In this document: one piece after another, positions 26,104 through 34,979 of the stretch | Layout: each line of letters opens with the position of its first letter | Position numbering within the stretch: the stretch's first letter is position 1 | Origin: Flavobacteriales bacterium UBA1937 | GTDB taxonomy: Bacteria; Bacteroidota; Bacteroidia; Flavobacteriales; Weeksellaceae | Assembly: GCA_002337005.1 (NCBI GenBank) | Contig: DDFD01000020.1 | Location: 1 to 64,000 of the forward strand | Direction: 5' to 3' | Length of the DNA stretch: 64,000 bases | Position numbers and translations under genes: made by a program | The notes under the pieces: generated by a model | Databases searched by the model: none | What the model was told of the DNA's origin: nothing | What the model saw: the letters and a program-made list of their open reading frames with translations, nothing else

Positions 26104-27354
26104 ATGCAGACAATAGAATTCAACCACGAATGGAAAATGCGTCTTCTAAACCGTTTTCTTGCTTATGTTAAAATATATTCTACCAGCGATCCTGAAAGCG
26201 AAACCACACCTTCTACGGAAAGACAATGGAACATCGCAAAATACATTTTTCAAGAATTGCAAGATTTAGGACTTTCTGATATTTCTATGGACGAAAATGG
26301 TTATATTATGGCTTATGTTCCTTCAAATATTCCTGAAAACGAACCAACCGTAGGTTTTATCGCACATTATGATACTTCACCAGATTTTAACGGAGAAAAT
26401 GTAAAACCACAAATTTGGGAAGATTATGATGGTAAGGATTTGGTGCTCAACAAAGAAACAGGTTTTACCCTTTCGTCTGAAAAATTTCCAAGTTTGAAAA
26501 AATATATAGGAAAAACTTTGATTACTACAGACGGAACTTCGCTTCTTGGAGCCGATGATAAAGCAGGAGTGGCAGAAATTGTAACTGCTGCAGAATATCT
26601 TTTGGCACATCCAGAAATAAAACACGGAAGAATTGCCATCGGTTTTACACCTGATGAAGAAATAGGAAGAGGCGCTCACAAATTTGATGTAGCAAAATTC
26701 GGGGCAGAATATGCTTATACAATGGATGGAAGTGAAGTGGGAGAATTAGAATACGAAAATTTCAATGCAGCTGGTGCTGTAGTAAAAATCAATGGACTTT
26801 CTGTTCATCCAGGTTATGCTTTCGGACAAATGAAAAATGCAGGACTTCTCGCCGCAGAATTTGCTTTGATGCTTCCTGCAAACGAAACGCCTGCTACAAC
26901 CAAAGGTTTTGAAGGGTTTTATCATTTAACTGATTTTAAAGGAGATGTTTCCGAAGCAAAATTGCAATACATAATCCGTGATCATGATGCTGAAAAATTT
27001 GAAAATCGCAAAAAATTCATTACCGAAAAAGTAGCAGAATTTAATGCAAAACATGGTGAAAATACTGCCGAAATAGAAATAAAAGAGCAGTACAGAAATA
27101 TGAAACAGCAATTTGAAGGTAAAATGCATATTGTAGAAATTGCAGAACAAGCGATGAAAGATGCCAACATAGAACCGAAAATTAAAGCAATACGTGGAGG
27201 AACTGATGGTGCGCAACTATCATACAGGGGATTACCTTGTCCTAATATTTTTGCGGGTGGTGAAAATTTCCACGGGCCTTATGAATATGTAGCTTTAGAA
27301 TCTATGGAAAAAGCAGTGAAAGTAATTGTGAATATTGCAAAAGCGAAGAAATAA
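26104..27354 (+). CDS. pepT: Peptidase T (tripeptide aminopeptidase)
   Basis: 416 residues of the M20B family; it removes the N-terminal residue from tripeptides in the cytosol. Metal-site motifs are GFIAHYDTSPDF (His, Asp), LLGADDKAGVAEI (bridging Asp), TPDEEIGRGAHKF (catalytic and metal Glu) and the C-terminal NIFAGGENFHGPYEYV (last His). Length and motif spacing are normal. A single gene with its own promoter and a palindromic repeat downstream. Confidence 0.96.
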   Translation: MQTIEFNHEWKMRLLNRFLAYVKIYSTSDPESETTPSTERQWNIAKYIFQELQDLGLSDISMDENGYIMAYVPSNIPENEPTVGFIAHYDTSPDFNGENVKPQIWEDYDGKDLVLNKETGFTLSSEKFPSLKKYIGKTLITTDGTSLLGADDKAGVAEIVTAAEYLLAHPEIKHGRIAIGFTPDEEIGRGAHKFDVAKFGAEYAYTMDGSEVGELEYENFNAAGAVVKINGLSVHPGYAFGQMKNAGLLAAEFALMLPANETPATTKGFEGFYHLTDFKGDVSEAKLQYIIRDHDAEKFENRKKFITEKVAEFNAKHGENTAEIEIKEQYRNMKQQFEGKMHIVEIAEQAMKDANIEPKIKAIRGGTDGAQLSYRGLPCPNIFAGGENFHGPYEYVALESMEKAVKVIVNIAKAKK

Positions 27355-27356
27355 GG

Positions 27357-27403
27357 TTTTTTCACGCAATGCCGCGAAGAAACATTGCGGCTTTGCGTGA
27401 AAA
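27357..27403 (+). repeat. Palindromic intergenic repeat / possible terminator after pepT
   Basis: Arms TTTTTCACGCA...GCCGC and GCGGC..TGCGTGAAAAG fold into a long interrupted stem. There is no U-run after it on +, so it may be a dispersed palindrome more than a terminator. Confidence 0.5.
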
Positions 27404-27468
27404 GCATAAAACTTAAAACTCTATTAACCACTAATTAACAAACCCAAACTATTTTTACAAAAACTTTT

Positions 27469-28323
27469 ATGGCAAAACAAAAACGCGAAGTAGAAGTAGT
27501 CATCTTATCAGACATTCACTTGGGAACTTATGGTTGTCATGCCAAAGAATTAGTGGCATATCTCAAAAGCGTTTCTCCGAAATTCTTGATTCTGAATGGT
27601 GATATAATAGATGGTTGGGCATTTTCTAAAAGGTATTTTCCCAATTCACATATGTCAGTATTGAGTGAGTTTTTTAAAATGATGAAAAAGGGAACTCAAG
27701 TAATTTACATTACAGGAAACCACGATGAATTCTTAAGAAAATATACTGATTTATCGATGGGGAACCTATTTCTTACCGATAAATATTTACTAGAAATTGA
27801 AGAAAAAAAACATTGGATTTTTCACGGAGATGTTTTTGATCATACAACTTCTGGCTCTGCAAAATTTATTGCCAAAATGGGCGGAATTGGTTATGATTGG
27901 TTGATTCTTGTGAATAGAGCCATCAATTGGATTCTAGAAAAGTTTGGGAAAGGAAAAGTTTCGCTTTCTAAAAAAGTGAAAAATTCAGTAAAAAAAGCGG
28001 TAAAATTCATTGGGGATTTTGAGAAAAAAGCTACTGAAATTGCTATTAATAACCATTATGATTATGTAATTTGCGGACATATTCATCAACCAGCAGATAA
28101 AATTTTGACTACCGAAAAAGGCAGTGTTCATTACCTAAATTCAGGAGATTGGATCGAAAATCTTTCTTGGTTGGAGTTTGATAAAGGAAACTGGAGCTTA
28201 AAATTCTTTAACGAAAAGGAGTTTGAAAAACCCGTGATTGAAGAAAACGATATTTCAGTTGATATGGAAGAACTGATTCACCCTAAGGTTTTCGCGAACT
28301 TAATAGCGAATAAATTCAACTAA
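27469..28323 (+). CDS. Metallophosphoesterase, UDP-2,3-diacylglucosamine diphosphatase-like (LpxH family)
   Basis: 284 residues. Calcineurin-type motifs are in order: SDIHLGTYG, NGDIIDGW, TGNHDEFLRKY, HGDVFDH and CGHIHQPAD. This set and length fit the LpxH-related enzymes that cleave UDP-2,3-diacylglucosamine in lipid A synthesis, and the inner-membrane surface is the probable site. It is longer than classical LpxH, so another UDP-sugar or phospholipid substrate is possible. Convergent with msrA across a shared terminator. Confidence 0.85.
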   Translation: MAKQKREVEVVILSDIHLGTYGCHAKELVAYLKSVSPKFLILNGDIIDGWAFSKRYFPNSHMSVLSEFFKMMKKGTQVIYITGNHDEFLRKYTDLSMGNLFLTDKYLLEIEEKKHWIFHGDVFDHTTSGSAKFIAKMGGIGYDWLILVNRAINWILEKFGKGKVSLSKKVKNSVKKAVKFIGDFEKKATEIAINNHYDYVICGHIHQPADKILTTEKGSVHYLNSGDWIENLSWLEFDKGNWSLKFFNEKEFEKPVIEENDISVDMEELIHPKVFANLIANKFN

Positions 28324-28345
28324 ACATAGATTGCTACCAAAAAAA

Positions 28346-28369
28346 TAACCTCAACTTTCGCTGAGGTTA
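28346..28369. terminator. Bidirectional terminator between the LpxH-like gene and msrA
   Basis: Stem TAACCTCA / TGAGGTTA with loop ACTTTCGC. T-rich tails are present on both strands. Confidence 0.8.
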
Positions 28370-28375
28370 ATGCTT

Positions 28376-29014
28376 TTATTTCAAAAGACCAAGTTCACCG
28401 AAATGTTTTTTAAATTTAGCGACTTTCGGACCAACTACTGCACTACAATAAGGTTGGTTCGGGTTAATGTCATAGTAATTTTGATGGTAGGTTTCTGCGC
28501 TCCAGAATTTCTCAAAAGGTACAATTTCTGTGACATATTTGCCCTTCCATTGTCCTGATTTTTCAGATTTTTCCATAGAAATTATGGCTTCTTCTTTTTG
28601 TTTTTCTGAGTGATAGAAAATAGCTGAGCGATATTGTGTTCCTATATCATTGCCTTGTCTATTGAGAGTAGTAGGATCGTGCAAAAACCAAAAAGCTTCT
28701 AAAATTTGTGAAAATGAAATCACTTTCGGGTCAAATGCAATTTGTACCACTTCTGCATGCCCAGTTTCTCCTGTACAAACTTCTTCGTAGGTAGGATTTT
28801 CTTTATGTCCTCCAGAATAACCAGAGGTTACAGATTCTACACCTTTCATCATATCAAAACACGCTTCTACACACCAAAAACATCCTCCTGCAATGGTGGC
28901 GTATTCTAAATTTTTGTTTTCCATTTTTTTAGGTTTAATCGGTTGATTTTTTGTTTCTTGTCCGTTGCAAGAAAGTAAAATAAAACTCATCAAAAATAAA
29001 AAAAACTTCTTCAT
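28376..29014 (-). CDS. msrA: Lipoprotein peptide-methionine (S)-S-oxide reductase
   Basis: 212 residues. Signal and lipobox LLSC (C16) place it in the envelope. The catalytic block is ATIAGGCFWCVEACF with C45 as nucleophile. GVESVTSGYSGGHKENPTYEEVCTGETGHAEVVQ and the Tyr-rich RSAIFYHSEKQ follow, typical of MsrA. As with the lipoprotein MsrB at 12994-13503, an internal Met (M31, KKMENKNLEYA) lies just before the catalytic domain. The start codon is inside the secA terminator hairpin, which may couple its expression to secA read-through. Confidence 0.96.
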   Translation of the reverse strand: MKKFFLFLMSFILLSCNGQETKNQPIKPKKMENKNLEYATIAGGCFWCVEACFDMMKGVESVTSGYSGGHKENPTYEEVCTGETGHAEVVQIAFDPKVISFSQILEAFWFLHDPTTLNRQGNDIGTQYRSAIFYHSEKQKEEAIISMEKSEKSGQWKGKYVTEIVPFEKFWSAETYHQNYYDINPNQPYCSAVVGPKVAKFKKHFGELGLLK

Positions 29015-29036
29015 TTATCTATAACGAAGAAGTTTT
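29002..29036 (-). terminator. secA terminator overlapping the msrA start codon
   Basis: On the minus strand, AAAACTTCTTC / GAAGAAGTTTT with a 13-base loop and then a T run. The descending arm plus the T run are the first codons of msrA (ATG at 29014-29012). Confidence 0.75.
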
Positions 29037-29066
29037 AATTTTTATTTCAGTGATAGTTAAAATCTT

Positions 29067-32000
29067 TTATTCTGTAGGAATTTCGCCTTTGAACAAGAAT
29101 GAAATAATTTCTTTGTTGACTTTATCCATCATTTCGCTGAATAAGTGGAAGGATTCTTGTTTATAGATGATTAAAGGGTCTTTTTGCTCATAAACCGCAC
29201 CTTGAGAAGATTTTCTTAAATCGTCCATCTCTTTTAAGTGGAGTTTCCAGTTTTCATCAATAATTCCTAGACAAATGTTTTTCTCAAAATCATTAACCAT
29301 AGATTCGCAATGGGTATCATAAGCTTCTTTCAGGTCTGTAACAATAGTCATTGTTTTGGTGCCATCTGAGAAAGGAACTTGTACGTTTTTGAATAGATGT
29401 CCTTGTTGTTTAAACACATTTTCTATGATTGGGAACGAGTTGTCTTTTAATAAATTAAGTCTATTTTTATAATCTTCTTCAGCTTTATTAAACAGAATAT
29501 CTGTTAATTCTTTTACAGATTTAGATTTGAATTCTGCTTCAGTAACAGGAGCTTCCATCGTGAAATATTTGATGATTTCGAATTCAAATTCTTTAAATTG
29601 GTTGCCTGCTTTAGTAGCAGAAACGATACTTGCAGCTACATCATAGATAGAGTTGGTAATGTCATATCTTAAATGGTCACCAAACAATGCATTTTTTCTA
29701 CGTTTGTAGATTACATCACGCTGTTTGTTCATTACATCGTCGTACTCTAGCAATCTTTTTCTGATACCGAAGTTGTTTTCTTCTACTTTTTTCTGAGCTC
29801 TTTCTATAGACTTGGTAATCATAGAATGCTGAATTACTTCACCATCTTTGTGTCCCATTTTATCCATCATTCTTGCGATTCTTTCAGAACCGAAGAGTCT
29901 CATTAAATTATCTTCCAGAGAAACATAGAATTGTGAACTACCAGGATCACCTTGTCTTCCTGCTCTACCTCTTAGCTGTCTATCAACACGTCTAGAATCA
30001 TGTCTTTCTGTGCCAATGATTGCTAGACCTCCATTTTCTTTTACGTCTCCTTGTAACTTAATATCGGTACCTCTACCTGCCATATTGGTAGCAATAGTTA
30101 CTACACCAGCTCTACCTGCTTCTGCTACGATGTCTGCTTCTTTTTTGTGAAGTTTAGCATTCAATACATTGTGCTGAATTTTTCTTAATTGTAAAGCTTT
30201 TGATAAGAATTGAGAAATTTCTACCGAAGTAGTACCAACGAGTACTGGTCTTCCTGCTGCTGTTAATTTTTCTATCTCTTCTATTACAGCATTGAATTTT
30301 TCTCTGTTGGTTTTATAAACTAGGTCTTGCCTGTCATCTCTTACAATAGGTCTATTGGTAGGGATAACTACTACATCTAATTTATAAATTTGCCAAAATT
30401 CTCCAGCTTCTGTTTCGGCAGTACCCGTCATACCAGCCAATTTATTATACATTCTGAAGTAATTCTGTAATGTAATGGTAGCGAAAGTTTGAGTAGCTGC
30501 TTCAATTTTTACATTTTCTTTAGCTTCTATCGCTTGGTGAAGACCGTCTGAATAACGTCTTCCTTCCATAATACGACCAGTTTGCTCATCTACAATTTTT
30601 ACTTCGCCGTCTATTACTACATATTCGTCGTCTTTTTCGAAGACAGTGTAAGCTTTTAATAATTGACTTAGAGTGTGTATTCTTTCAGATTTTACAGCAT
30701 AATCTCTGAAAAGTTCTTCTTTTTTGGCAAATTCTTCCTCTTTGGTAAGGTTTTGAGCCTCTAATTCTGCAATCAATGTTCCGATGTCTTCTAAAACGAA
30801 GAAATTAGAGTCTTGGTTACCTTGAGACATATATTCTACTCCTTTATCGGTAAGGTCTATTTGATTATTTTTTTCGTCAATTACAAAATAAAGGTCTTTA
30901 TCTACAATATGCATTTTTCTGCTATTGTCTTGCATGTATTCTCCTTCTGTTTTTTGCAAAAGAACTTTTATACCTTCTTCTGAAAGGAATTTGATTAAGT
31001 GTTTATTTTTAGGTAAACCTCTGTAAGCTTGTAAAAGTTTGAAACCTCCATCCGTTTTATTACCAGCAGCTATTAGTTTTTTGGCTTCAGCCAAAATATT
31101 AGAAACCACTTGTTTTTGTACGGTAACAATTCTATCTACAGAAGGTTTTAAAAGGTCAAATTCGTGTCTGTCTCCTTGTGGAACAGGACCAGAAATAATA
31201 AGCGGAGTTCTAGCATCATCAATTAATACAGAATCTACCTCATCTACAATGGCAAAATTTAATTCGCCTTGTACCAATTCTTCAGGTGAAGTCACCATAT
31301 TATCTCTTAGGTAATCAAACCCAAATTCATTGTTTGTTCCGTAGGTAATATCTGCTTGGTATGCTTTTCTTCTAGCGTCAGAGTTAGGCTGGTGTAAATC
31401 AATACAATCAATAGATAATCCGTGGAATTGATAGATAGGAGCCATCCAAGCGGAGTCTCTTTTTGCCAAATAATCATTTACAGTAACTACGTGTACACCT
31501 CTTCCTGGTAACGCGTTTAGGTAAATTGGTAGAGTTCCTACCAGAGTTTTACCTTCACCGGTTGCCATTTCGGCAATTTTACCACTATGAAGCGCTACAC
31601 CACCAATAAACTGGGTGTCATAGTGTACCATATCCCAAACTACTTCTTTACCAGCGGCGTCCCATTTATTTTTCCAGAAAGCGGTTTCGCCTTTAATTTC
31701 TACAAAATCTTTGGTAGCGGCTAATGCCATATCTAGGCTGGTTGATTTTACGGTAAGACCACCGTTTTGTGCTAATCTTCTAGCTGTTTCTTTCACTACC
31801 GCAAAAGCTTCTGGCAGAATTTCAGCCAATACTTTTTCTTCTATCTGATAAGAATCTTTTTTAAGTTCTTCTACTTTCCCAAAAAGTTGCTCTTTTTCAT
31901 CTACATTGGTTGTATTTTTTACAAGCTCTTTGGTTTCGTTTATTTCTTTGGTGATGTCTTCGGTAGCTGCAGCAATTTTCTTTTTGAATTCAAGAGTTTT

Positions 32001-32141
32001 TCCTCTTAATTCATCATCAGAAAGTTGACCAATAGCAGGTTCTACTTTTTTAATTTTGTCAACAACTTTTTTAATTTCTTTTAAGTCTTTGGCATTTTTA
32101 TCACCAAGGAAACTTTTGAGAACTGTATCTAAAAATCCCAT
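29067..32141 (-). CDS. secA: Preprotein translocase ATPase SecA
   Basis: 1,024 residues. SecA drives secretory proteins through SecYEG with ATP. Walker A is MATGEGKTL (about 189-197), Walker B is the DEVDSVLIDDARTP block, and the second helicase half carries NMAGRGTDIKLQGDV and the R-finger region RQLRGRAGRQGDPGSS. The preprotein-binding domain and helical scaffold are complete. The C-terminus stops at FLFKGEIPTE without the zinc-binding CxCxSG tail that binds SecB in many SecA proteins. DUF2795 lies upstream on the same strand. Confidence 0.98.
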   Translation of the reverse strand: MGFLDTVLKSFLGDKNAKDLKEIKKVVDKIKKVEPAIGQLSDDELRGKTLEFKKKIAAATEDITKEINETKELVKNTTNVDEKEQLFGKVEELKKDSYQIEEKVLAEILPEAFAVVKETARRLAQNGGLTVKSTSLDMALAATKDFVEIKGETAFWKNKWDAAGKEVVWDMVHYDTQFIGGVALHSGKIAEMATGEGKTLVGTLPIYLNALPGRGVHVVTVNDYLAKRDSAWMAPIYQFHGLSIDCIDLHQPNSDARRKAYQADITYGTNNEFGFDYLRDNMVTSPEELVQGELNFAIVDEVDSVLIDDARTPLIISGPVPQGDRHEFDLLKPSVDRIVTVQKQVVSNILAEAKKLIAAGNKTDGGFKLLQAYRGLPKNKHLIKFLSEEGIKVLLQKTEGEYMQDNSRKMHIVDKDLYFVIDEKNNQIDLTDKGVEYMSQGNQDSNFFVLEDIGTLIAELEAQNLTKEEEFAKKEELFRDYAVKSERIHTLSQLLKAYTVFEKDDEYVVIDGEVKIVDEQTGRIMEGRRYSDGLHQAIEAKENVKIEAATQTFATITLQNYFRMYNKLAGMTGTAETEAGEFWQIYKLDVVVIPTNRPIVRDDRQDLVYKTNREKFNAVIEEIEKLTAAGRPVLVGTTSVEISQFLSKALQLRKIQHNVLNAKLHKKEADIVAEAGRAGVVTIATNMAGRGTDIKLQGDVKENGGLAIIGTERHDSRRVDRQLRGRAGRQGDPGSSQFYVSLEDNLMRLFGSERIARMMDKMGHKDGEVIQHSMITKSIERAQKKVEENNFGIRKRLLEYDDVMNKQRDVIYKRRKNALFGDHLRYDITNSIYDVAASIVSATKAGNQFKEFEFEIIKYFTMEAPVTEAEFKSKSVKELTDILFNKAEEDYKNRLNLLKDNSFPIIENVFKQQGHLFKNVQVPFSDGTKTMTIVTDLKEAYDTHCESMVNDFEKNICLGIIDENWKLHLKEMDDLRKSSQGAVYEQKDPLIIYKQESFHLFSEMMDKVNKEIISFLFKGEIPTE

Positions 32142-32156
32142 AAATAGTAATTTTAT

Positions 32157-32224
32157 TTTTTACTAAGAGCTTTTCACTATTAGTAAAAAAAGTGAGTAAT
32201 ATTGCTTCCCAATTTTTTGGGAAG
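32157..32224 (-). other. Two hairpins in the secA leader
   Basis: Perfect 10-bp stem TTTTTACTAA / TTAGTAAAAA (32157-32166, 32180-32189) and perfect 8-bp stem CTTCCCAA-TTTT-TTGGGAAG (32205-32224), both between the DUF2795 stop and the secA start. They could terminate the upstream transcript or form a structured secA 5' leader; the sequence does not decide. Confidence 0.45.
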
Positions 32225-32278
32225 TCTATAATTTTAAATTAAAAAGCTGACAGCTATGCGCCGACAGCTATTGTTTTT

Positions 32279-32500
32279 CTAGTATTCGTCTTCGTTCCAA
32301 AGGAAATCCTCGTCTGTAGGATAATCACTCCAAACTTCTTCTATACTTTCGTAAATTTCTCCTTCGTCTTCTATAGCTTGAAGGTTTTCTACCACTTCCA
32401 TTGGTGCGCCTGTTCTAATTGCGTAGTCTATTAATTCCGCTTTAGTCATCGGCCAAGGTGCGTCGCTCAAATATGAAGCTAATTCTAATGTCCAGTACAT
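32279..32500 (-). CDS. DUF2795 domain protein
   Basis: 73 residues, acidic, no signal. The first 45 residues (LASYLSDAPWPMTKAELIDYAIRTGAP) form the DUF2795 helical domain. The tail is Glu/Asp/Trp-rich (VWSDYPTDEDFLWNEDEY). Small cytosolic proteins of this family are common in Bacteroidota, with no established role. Separate from secA by 137 bp. Confidence 0.9.
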   Translation of the reverse strand: MYWTLELASYLSDAPWPMTKAELIDYAIRTGAPMEVVENLQAIEDEGEIYESIEEVWSDYPTDEDFLWNEDEY

Positions 32501-32574
32501 ATATTCTAAATTTTTTGCAAATGTAAAAAATTAAAAAAAATAGTAAACTTTTTTATTGTTGATTTTCAACTAAT

Positions 32575-33603
32575 TTACTTGTTGTTTCTCAAAAACCATT
32601 CCACAAAAATTTTTATGCCATTTTGATAGTTGGTCTTTGGCAGATAATTAATGAGTTTTTGAGCTTTGTTGATATCGGCGTTTGTTTTTTGTACGTCTCC
32701 TGGTTGCATTGGCAGGTTTTTTTTGAGGGCAGTTTTGCCTAGTTCTGCTTCGATTCCAGAGAGCATTTCGTTTAGTGTAATTACCTGGTTTTCACCAAGA
32801 TTAATGGTTTCGTAAACGTTTTTATTTTTTTCTACAAATTCTATAGATTTCAGAATTCCATCTACTATATCATTAATAAAAGTATAATCTCTAGCAGTAG
32901 AACCGTCGCCATAGAAAGGGATTTCTTGGTTTTCTGAGATTAATTTGGTGAATTTATGAATCGCCAAATCTGGTCTTTGCCTTGGACCAAAAACGGTAAA
33001 AAATCTCAAAAATATCATATCAAGATTATATAAATGATGATACACGTGCCCTAGAATTTCTGTACATTTTTTAGTTGCAGCATAGGGAGAAATTGGTCGA
33101 TCTACATTATCGATCTCAGAAAAAGGAATTTTCTCATTGTTTCCATAAACGCTTGATGATGATGCTATTACATTTTTTTTAACCTCAAATTCTTTACACA
33201 ATTCCCAAAGATTCATCGTTCCTTTGATGTTTACTTCTTCGTAATCTAGCGGTCTTTCTATGGAAGGTCGTACGCCAGCCAACGCAGCTAAATGCACCAA
33301 AACATCAATTTTATGATTTTTAAAAATCTGGTTTAAAGATTCTTTATCTCGGATGTCTGTATAATATAATTTGTAATTTTCTGAATTAGTTTTTTCTGTA
33401 AGATTCAGAATATCAGTGTTTTTTTCTGTAAAATCAAAATCGGTAGGTAATCCTACACTTTCTAATGTATTTTTAACTTTAATTTGATAATCATAGAAAT
33501 CATCAAAATTGTCAATATTTATGACAAAATGTCCATCTTTGAGTAGTTGTTCTACCAAATGCGAGCCTATAAATCCGGAACCGCCTGTTACTAAATAATT
33601 CAT
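32575..33603 (-). CDS. NAD-dependent sugar-nucleotide epimerase (UDP-glucuronate 4-epimerase-like)
   Basis: 342 residues, extended SDR fold. The Rossmann motif is TGGSGFIG (G7, G10, G13), the catalytic triad is S in SSSSVYG plus YAATK, and FFTVFGPRQRPDLAIHKF with YGDGSTARDYTFINDIVDGI forms the UDP-sugar site. The insertion FDDFYDYQIKVKNTL fits UDP-glucuronate or UDP-galacturonate 4-epimerases. The product would feed surface polysaccharide, but no glycosyltransferase cluster is adjacent. An outlying frameshifted membrane gene lies upstream on the same strand. Confidence 0.92.
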   Translation of the reverse strand: MNYLVTGGSGFIGSHLVEQLLKDGHFVINIDNFDDFYDYQIKVKNTLESVGLPTDFDFTEKNTDILNLTEKTNSENYKLYYTDIRDKESLNQIFKNHKIDVLVHLAALAGVRPSIERPLDYEEVNIKGTMNLWELCKEFEVKKNVIASSSSVYGNNEKIPFSEIDNVDRPISPYAATKKCTEILGHVYHHLYNLDMIFLRFFTVFGPRQRPDLAIHKFTKLISENQEIPFYGDGSTARDYTFINDIVDGILKSIEFVEKNKNVYETINLGENQVITLNEMLSGIEAELGKTALKKNLPMQPGDVQKTNADINKAQKLINYLPKTNYQNGIKIFVEWFLRNNK

Positions 33604-33631
33604 TTGTGGTTTTTTACAAGGAATAGCAAAT

Positions 33632-34059
33632 TTATGAATTTGAAACTGATTTATCTTTATAAAGAAAATTAAATATATTTAAAACTAAAATTGAAACAAA
33701 AAAAGGAATTGAAGTTTTGAAATAGAGATTAGAATCCATAATTCCTCCAAACAGCAGGTAATTTTTAATCCATAAAAATATTAAAAGTAGAGATAAAAAT
33801 AGAATTAAGAATTTTTTGTGCAATAAAATAGCAATGAATAAAAAAATCAAAATGAAAAGGTTTTCAAAATACGGAAGTGTGAAATTTATTGTATAATTTC
33901 CAGAAAAATTTTTAAATAATCAGAGAAATTAAGTTCTGTAAAAATGTGATAATATGTTCTAATAAAGTTGTCTTCAATTCTTGAATTATAGGAGGCTGAA
34001 ATAAAAAGAAAGCAAATAATTGTAAGTAAACCTAAAACAAGAGAAACAATTTTTTTCAT
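33632..34059 (-). pseudogene. Frameshifted small membrane-protein gene
   Basis: Two adjacent minus-strand frames are parts of one gene. The first (from ATG 34059, MKKIVSLVLGLLTIICFLF) runs to a stop at 33886. The second carries on as TINFTLPYFENLFILIFLFI to the stop at 33632. The frames overlap at an A5T5 run (33904-33913); one extra base there joins ...SDYLK to NFSGNYTINF in a single chain of about 140 residues with three or four helices. It is a true pseudogene, a phase-variable gene or a homopolymer sequencing error. Family not recognised. Confidence 0.6.
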
Positions 34060-34118
34060 CAAAAAAATTTTCAATAAATTTAAAAATTCTTTCCTTATTT
34101 TTACTAAAAATTTTCACC

Positions 34119-34913
34119 ATGCAATTTAAAGGTCAAATCCTCAAAATGTCTTCCGTTCTCGGAACCCCAATCAATTATTACCTCAATCTTTCAGGAGATT
34201 TAATTTCTATGAACCAACTTTTTGGTAAAAAATTACACCTGAAACACGTTGGTTATCAGTGTGTAAACTGTGGTAAAGATGAAAAAATATACAGAATGGG
34301 GTTTTGTAAAAAATGTTTTTTCGAAAGTCCTTATGCAAGTGATACCATTCTAAAGCCGGAACTTTCTACGGCACATCTCGGCATTGAAGAACGTGATTTA
34401 GAAGTTGAAAAAGAAATTCAATTGCAACCGCATATTGTATATTTGGCTTATACTGGAGATGTAAAAGTAGGGGTTACCAGAGAAACTCAAGTGCCAACAA
34501 GGTGGATAGACCAAGGAGCTACTTTTGCTTTACCTATTGCAAGAACCGAAAACCGTTACGAAGCTGGCGTAATAGAAGTTGAGCTGAAAAAACATCTTGC
34601 CGACAAAACCAATTGGCGAAAAATGCTTCAAGATGATAGAGAAAGCGAAGTAGATTTATTGGATTTTAGAAGTCAAATCGCAGATTTATTCCCGAAAGAT
34701 TCTAAGAATTTTGCATTGGCAAGTGAAGAAATCGTGAAATTGGACTTTCCGTATGAAGCACCTGCAAAAATTTCTTCGTTTACATTAGATTCCAAACCAG
34801 AATTTGAAGGTGTTTTGAAAGGAATTAAAGGACAGTATTTATATTTTAATGACGGTGATTTTATTAATGTAAGAAGCCATGAAGGTTATGTGATTGAGTT
34901 GGGGGTATCATGA
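34119..34913 (+). CDS. DUF2797 zinc-ribbon protein with a GIY-YIG-like core
   Basis: 264 residues, cytosolic. A four-Cys zinc site lies near the N-terminus (C48xxC51 and C63xxC66 in YQCVNCGK / GFCKKCFF). The middle part HIVYLAYTGDVKVGVTRETQ, followed by RWIDQGA and a later Glu (ENRYEAGVIEVEL), has the spacing of GIY-YIG nuclease domains, though the first motif is YLAYTG and not GIY-x-YIG. DUF2797 proteins have no assigned function; nucleic-acid binding is my inference. Confidence 0.85.
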   Translation: MQFKGQILKMSSVLGTPINYYLNLSGDLISMNQLFGKKLHLKHVGYQCVNCGKDEKIYRMGFCKKCFFESPYASDTILKPELSTAHLGIEERDLEVEKEIQLQPHIVYLAYTGDVKVGVTRETQVPTRWIDQGATFALPIARTENRYEAGVIEVELKKHLADKTNWRKMLQDDRESEVDLLDFRSQIADLFPKDSKNFALASEEIVKLDFPYEAPAKISSFTLDSKPEFEGVLKGIKGQYLYFNDGDFINVRSHEGYVIELGVS

Positions 34914-34979
34914 TTTAAAATATAAAACTCAAACAAAATTCTATAAAATCTTCTGATAATCAATCTCTAATTTTGTATT

